From: CAYFYS01 sp965202905
GTDB taxonomy: Bacteria > Pseudomonadota > Alphaproteobacteria > MPNO01
Assembly (NCBI GenBank): GCA_965202905.1
Contig: OZ241868.1
Span: 2,604,001-2,668,000, forward strand
Length of the DNA: 64,000 bases
Direction: 5' to 3'
Below are positions 60,515-64,000 of the stretch, piece after piece. The position numbers and the translations under genes are program-made. The first letter of the stretch is position 1; each line of letters begins with the position of its first letter. A model generated the notes under the pieces. It was given only the letters and a program-made list of their open reading frames with translations, was not told the origin of the DNA and did no database searches.

Positions 60515-61563
60515 CCGACCGTCTGAGCATCATCAGGCCCGACGACTGGCATCTGCATCTGCGCGACGGCGCGATGTTGCGGGCGATCCTGCCCTTTTCG
60601 GCCGCCGTCTACGGCCGGGCGATCGTGATGCCGAATCTCGTCCCGCCGGTGCGGACGCCGGCCGAGGCGAACGCCTATCTCGGGCGCATTCGCGCGGCGC
60701 TGCCACAGGACCATCCCTTCGAGCCGCTGATGACCGCTTATCTGACCGACAGCGCGGACCCGGCCGACATCGCCGACGGCTTCGCCGCGGGGATCTTTCA
60801 CGCCGTCAAGCTCTACCCGGCCGGCGCCACAACCAATTCCGAGCACGGCGTGACCGCGATGGAGAAGATCCACCGCGTGCTTGAGACCATGGAGCGCATC
60901 GACATGCCGCTGCTCGTCCATGGCGAGGTCGCGGACCCGGCGGTCGATGTCTTCGACCGCGAGGCGGTCTATATCGAGACCGTGCTGGAGCCCATGCGGC
61001 GGCGCTTTCCGGGCCTGCGGGTGGTGCTGGAGCACGCGACGACGCGCCAGGCGATCGACTACGTCAAGGGCGTTGCGCAGGGGCTGGCGGCGACGATCAC
61101 GCCGCATCACCTGATGATCAACCGCAATGCGCTGTTCCAAGGCGGCCTGCGCCCGCACCTGTACTGCCTGCCGGTAGCCAAGCGGGAGGCGCACCGCCTG
61201 ACGCTGCGCGAGGCCGCGACATCGGGCGATGCGCGGTTCTTCCTCGGCACCGATTCGGCGCCGCATCCGCGCGCGGACAAGGAGACCGATTGCGGCTGCG
61301 CCGGGATCTTCAATGCGCCCAACGCCCTGGAGTGCGTGGCCGAAGTCTTCGAGGAGGAAGCCGCGCTCGACAAGCTGGAGCGGTTCGTGTCGATCTCGGG
61401 CGCCGATTTCTACGGAAAACAGCGCAATTCGGACTCCATCGTGCTGGAAAAGCCTGTAGGTTCCGGCTTGTCCCTCGACACGGTTTCGGTCGGCGACGAT
61501 GTCGTTCGCGTCTTCGCCCCTCAAACGCCGCCGCGCTGGCGGGTGGCGTCCGGCCTGCGGTGA
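60511..61563 (+). CDS. pyrC: Dihydroorotase (class II, E. coli type)
   Basis: A 350-residue amidohydrolase. It starts RLSIIRPDDWHLHLRDG with zinc ligands H14/H16, has the carboxylated Lys100 in HAVKLYPAGATTNSEHGV, further His in LLVHGEV and VLEHATTRQA, and the catalytic Asp in FLGTDSAPHPRADKE. It interconverts dihydroorotate and N-carbamoyl-aspartate in the cytosol. The length and the missing metal-dependent aspartate carbamoyltransferase partner mark it as the free-standing class. The ATG overlaps the upstream stop by 4 bases. Confidence 0.96.
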   Translation: MTDRLSIIRPDDWHLHLRDGAMLRAILPFSAAVYGRAIVMPNLVPPVRTPAEANAYLGRIRAALPQDHPFEPLMTAYLTDSADPADIADGFAAGIFHAVKLYPAGATTNSEHGVTAMEKIHRVLETMERIDMPLLVHGEVADPAVDVFDREAVYIETVLEPMRRRFPGLRVVLEHATTRQAIDYVKGVAQGLAATITPHHLMINRNALFQGGLRPHLYCLPVAKREAHRLTLREAATSGDARFFLGTDSAPHPRADKETDCGCAGIFNAPNALECVAEVFEEEAALDKLERFVSISGADFYGKQRNSDSIVLEKPVGSGLSLDTVSVGDDVVRVFAPQTPPRWRVASGLR

Positions 61564-61639
61564 GCGGGCAGGTCGGGCCGGCGGATCGGGCCAGAGGATC
61601 GGGCCGGAGGGGGACCGGGCAACGACCTGGGAGATTTCA

Positions 61640-62341
61640 ATGCTGCCGACGGCCTTTCCCGACAAGGCGCTGGTCTCGGAGATGACCGCGCGCATGCTGA
61701 TAGAGGTCGAGGCGGTCCGCTTTCGCGCCGATGAGCCCTTCCGGTTCACCTCGGGCTGGGCGAGCCCGGTCTATATCGACTGCCGCAGGCTGATCTCCTT
61801 TCCCCGGGTGCGCCAGACGCTCATGGATTTCGCGGCCTCGATGATCGTGCGCGAGGTCGGCTTCGAGACCATCGATACCATCGCCGGCGGCGAGACCGCC
61901 GGCATCCCGTTCGCCGCCTGGCTGGCCGACCGGCTGATGCTGCCGATGCAATATGTGCGCAAGGCCGCCAAGGGCTTCGGCCGCGACGCCCAGATCGAGG
62001 GCGACTTCGCCCCGGGCCTGCGCATTCTGCTGGTCGAGGACCTGACCACCGACGGACAGTCCAAGATCAAGTTCTGCCAGGCGCTGCGCGATGCCGGCGC
62101 GCTCGTCTCGCACACCTTCGTGATCTTCCACTACGACATCTTTCCGCAGACCAAGGCGCTGCTCGAACGCATGGACATGACCATGCTCTCGCTCGCGACC
62201 TGGTGGGACGTGTTGGCGGTGTGCAAGAAGAACAACCATTTCGACGGCGCGACGCTTGATGAGGTCGAGCGTTTCATGAACGATCCCGTCACTTGGTCGG
62301 CAAGCCACGGCGGCGCTGCCGAGCTCGCATCGAGCGCGTAG
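61640..62341 (+). CDS. pyrE: Orotate phosphoribosyltransferase
   Basis: A 233-residue PRTase: RFTSGWASPVYIDCRRL at the start (orotate and PRPP contacts), TIAGGETAGIPFAAWLADRL, YVRKAAKGFGRDAQIEGDF and the PRPP motif LLVEDLTTDGQSKIKFCQ. The C-terminal extension (VLAVCKKNNHFDGATLDEVERFMNDPVTW) is the long alphaproteobacterial form. It joins orotate to PRPP giving OMP. CTGGGAG lies before the ATG at 61640; 76 bases separate it from pyrC, still likely one transcript. Confidence 0.95.
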   Translation: MLPTAFPDKALVSEMTARMLIEVEAVRFRADEPFRFTSGWASPVYIDCRRLISFPRVRQTLMDFAASMIVREVGFETIDTIAGGETAGIPFAAWLADRLMLPMQYVRKAAKGFGRDAQIEGDFAPGLRILLVEDLTTDGQSKIKFCQALRDAGALVSHTFVIFHYDIFPQTKALLERMDMTMLSLATWWDVLAVCKKNNHFDGATLDEVERFMNDPVTWSASHGGAAELASSA

Positions 62342-62352
62342 GGGAGACCGCG

Positions 62353-62670
62353 ATGCATCGGGATTTGCTTCAGGCTCTGGAGGCCGCGGGCTCGGGCGTC
62401 GGCGCTTACGAGCAGTTCGCCCAGGCCTGCCTCGACCGCGCCGCCTCGAACCGTGACCACGCCGCGTTCCTGTTCGCGCTCGGCATGATCGCCCAGCGCT
62501 TCGCCGCGCACTATTTCGAGCGCCCTCTGAGCGTCAAGGAAGCCGACGCGCTGAAAGCGAAAATCCGCGCCTACATGGACCGCATGCAGGACCTCGCCCC
62601 CGACGATGCCGCCGCCCGCCTGGCGGTGCTGAACGGCATGATCGTCGACGAGCTGGAGGGCGGGGGGTAG
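62353..62670 (+). CDS. Small helical hypothetical protein after pyrE
   Basis: A 105-residue all-helical protein starting 11 bases after pyrE (GGGGAGA site). It contains AYEQFAQACLDRAASNRDHAAFLFALGMIAQRFAAHYFERPLSVKEADALKAKIRAYMDRM. I do not recognise a family. Its tight spacing suggests that it belongs to the pyr run. No metal or catalytic motif is obvious. Confidence 0.7.
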   Translation: MHRDLLQALEAAGSGVGAYEQFAQACLDRAASNRDHAAFLFALGMIAQRFAAHYFERPLSVKEADALKAKIRAYMDRMQDLAPDDAAARLAVLNGMIVDELEGGG

Positions 62671-62810
62671 CCCGCGGGCCGGATCGGTCAGCACCGTTCG
62701 GTCGCTCGATTTCTCGCCCTCGATCAACCCCGTCAATGTCGAGATCAGCGCTTGAATGCCGGAGTCCGCGTCTCCATAATCGACACTTCCCTTGTAACCG
62801 GAGGCCAAAC

Positions 62811-62993
62811 GTGACCCTCAGCATCTCGAAGCTCGTCGAATTGGCCAAGAACGTTCGACCGACGCCTGAGCAACGCGAAGAGCAGCGGCGGTCGTTCGCC
62901 TACGGGAACACGCGATTCGAGAACGAGAATATCACGCGCGAAATGATCGACCGTCAGGCCGAGGCTCTGAAGTCCGACCAATCGGCGGACTGA
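62811..62993 (+). CDS. Short hypothetical protein (60 residues)
   Basis: A GTG start after CGGAGG opens MTLSISKLVELAKNVRPTPEQREEQRRSFAYGNTRFENENITREMIDRQAEALKSD, a charged helical sequence. The RRSFAYGNTRFENENITREMI segment recurs in short proteins of many proteobacteria, from memory, some of them beside toxin genes. It may be antitoxin-like, but no toxin is seen next to it with confidence. A further short frame follows at 63008. Confidence 0.55.
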   Translation: MTLSISKLVELAKNVRPTPEQREEQRRSFAYGNTRFENENITREMIDRQAEALKSDQSAD

Positions 62994-63007
62994 CGGAGAG
63001 AGTCGGC

Positions 63008-63196
63008 TTGGGCTCCGCCACGACTCCCAAGGCGTCAACCGGCCGGCCGACCCCGGAGCGTGAGGCCGCTAGCGGCCTCCGACAATACGACGCCGGGATC
63101 GGCGTCTCGGAAATGGAACAGACCCTCAAGGGGATGCTGGCGACCCAACTGCTTTCCGTCATAGAAGACGCCGGCGGCGGGCATCCAGCGGCGTGA
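63008..63196 (+). CDS. Possible short protein (62 residues), weakly supported
   Basis: A TTG-started frame 14 bases after the previous one reads SATTPKASTGRPTPEREAASGLRQYDAGIGVSEMEQTLKGMLATQLLSVIEDAGGGHP. The C-terminal half is helix-like; the first half is low-complexity. No family and no strong ribosome site. If real, it forms a two-gene cassette with the preceding one. Confidence 0.3.
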   Translation: MGSATTPKASTGRPTPEREAASGLRQYDAGIGVSEMEQTLKGMLATQLLSVIEDAGGGHPAA

Positions 63197-63230
63197 CCTC
63201 CGTGAGACTTCGGGACACGGCGAACCGGCG

Positions 63231-64000
63231 TTAGCCGTTTGCCGCGGCCTGGGCGACCTCGCGGGATTGGTAGCGTTCCCACATGTCCTTGAGAAACGCC
63301 ATGCACGCCGGATCGAGGTCCTCCCTGGGCAGCGGATCCTCGTCCCAGTGGCCATGGCGGTCGGCGCCGCGGACAAGCAGTGCGCTGCGCCGGCCGATCG
63401 TCGAGCGCACATGGGCCGGCATGTAGAAATAGGCGACGCCGTAGCGCGGCCGGTCGGTCCGGTTGGCGAGCGAGCCGTGGGCGGTGCGCTCGTGGTGCAT
63501 CGAGAACTCGCCGGCCTCGAGCTCCATATAGACCGCCTTGGAATCGTCCAGCCCGTGGATCGACTGGCCGCGCGCGAGCAGGTTTTCGGGATCGTGGGTC
63601 TCGTCGTGGATCAGGTCCGGGCCGTTGTTGGAGCCCGGTATCACCCGCATGCAGCCGTTCTCGCGCCTGGACGGGGTGAGCGCGACCCAGACGGTGACCT
63701 CCTCATGCGGGTCGAGCCCGTAATAGGCCGAGTCCTGATGCCAGGAGACGAAGCGCGAATCGTTGCCCTTCTTGGCAAACAGAGAGGCACCGAACAGCAG
63801 GATATCCGGCCCGACCAGGGACTCCACAGCGTCCAGGATCGCCTCGTTGCGCGCGAGCTCGACCAGCCAGGGCGCGGCGACATGGGCCTTGATCTTGAGA
63901 TAGGTCTGCGGCTCGGCGCCGAGCGCGGTCTCGTAGCGATCGAGCAGCGCCCGGTATTCGTCGGCGGTCCCGGCCGGGACCGCGCGCTTGGGAAAGAGAT
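63231..64000 (-). CDS. Phytanoyl-CoA dioxygenase (PhyH) family protein, 5' end beyond window
   Basis: This reads in from the right edge with no start in the window; about 256 codons are present. Iron-binding HxD is in SRFVSWHQDSAYYGLDPHEE, the distal His in FSMHHERTAHGSLANR, and the end is RYQSREVAQAAANG. It closely resembles the PhyH protein at 11129-11962 (both have DSKAVYMELE, SIHGLDDSK/TIRGLDESK and HVRSTIGRRSALLVRGADR-type segments), so the two are paralogues. It is an Fe(II)/2-oxoglutarate oxygenase of unknown substrate. Confidence 0.87.
   Translation of the reverse strand, partial: LFPKRAVPAGTADEYRALLDRYETALGAEPQTYLKIKAHVAAPWLVELARNEAILDAVESLVGPDILLFGASLFAKKGNDSRFVSWHQDSAYYGLDPHEEVTVWVALTPSRRENGCMRVIPGSNNGPDLIHDETHDPENLLARGQSIHGLDDSKAVYMELEAGEFSMHHERTAHGSLANRTDRPRYGVAYFYMPAHVRSTIGRRSALLVRGADRHGHWDEDPLPREDLDPACMAFLKDMWERYQSREVAQAAANG

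Overview
The window is one 64 kb piece of a high-GC bacterial chromosome. Gene content and order point to an alphaproteobacterium, probably of a Rhodospirillales-like lineage; that placement is inference. The main evidence is the block polyprenyl synthase / DUF2007 / TrmN6-like methyltransferase / S49 peptidase / glyQ / glyS / ppdK, plus PyrE- and YgfZ-type proteins of alphaproteobacterial style. Genes are dense, many overlap by 1-8 bases, and GTG/TTG starts preceded by purine-rich ribosome sites are common.

Layout. 1-9.4 kb: a UbiD-family decarboxylase cut by the left edge, a divergent ferritin-like helix-bundle gene, a YgiB/YgiC-like pair (DUF1190 lipoprotein and glutathionylspermidine-synthase-like ATP-grasp ligase), a glutathione transferase, a Sel1-repeat protein, an AcuI-type reductase, ygfZ, and a cupin/RidA/class II aldolase trio. 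9.4-12.6 kb: a Rieske oxygenase, a PhyH-type dioxygenase and a GlcG/HbpS-like protein. 12.6-21.9 kb: the housekeeping block and tRNA-Pro(CGG). 22-31 kb: a HyuB-type subunit, a solitary molybdopterin-binding CoxL-type subunit, a heterodimeric ABC exporter and a tandem universal stress protein. 31-37.3 kb: a frameshifted ChrR-like cupin, a second cupin, DUF1015, DUF1185 and a two-subunit Rieske dioxygenase followed by a 51-residue membrane peptide and a VOC protein. 37.3-40.9 kb: an accessory patch with a HigB-like toxin, a HigA antitoxin fused to an ImmA/IrrE peptidase, and decayed gene remnants. 40.9-47.7 kb: a co-directional YjfI/PspA/YjfK/K+ channel/spermidine-synthase-like/DUF350/lipoprotein operon. 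47.9-57.4 kb: enoyl-CoA hydratase, hydrolase, a DUF6884 + broken GIY-YIG pair, a second UbiD, frmA, an Ldh-family dehydrogenase, a hydroxyacid dehydrogenase and a metallo-hydrolase. 57.5-62.7 kb: a tightly overlapping pyrK-pyrD-carbamoylase-pyrC-pyrE run. The right edge cuts a second PhyH-type dioxygenase.

Three things stand out. First, the pyr run contains reductase, dihydroorotase and an M20 carbamoylase in overlap, which is the gene set expected for reversible orotate breakdown to aspartate as well as for pyrimidine synthesis. Second, the YjfI-type operon begins with a DUF2170 protein that carries a DNA-binding-like N-terminal extension, has a strong internal ribosome site for the bare DUF2170 domain, and is preceded by two tandem GTGAC/GTCAC palindromes; its usual YgiB/YgiC partners lie about 37 kb away in the same window. 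Third, the window contains at least eight short (9-21 base) head-to-tail duplications and four frameshifted or decayed genes, suggesting ongoing slippage and gene decay in accessory stretches. No CRISPR array, integrase, transposase or rRNA was seen.
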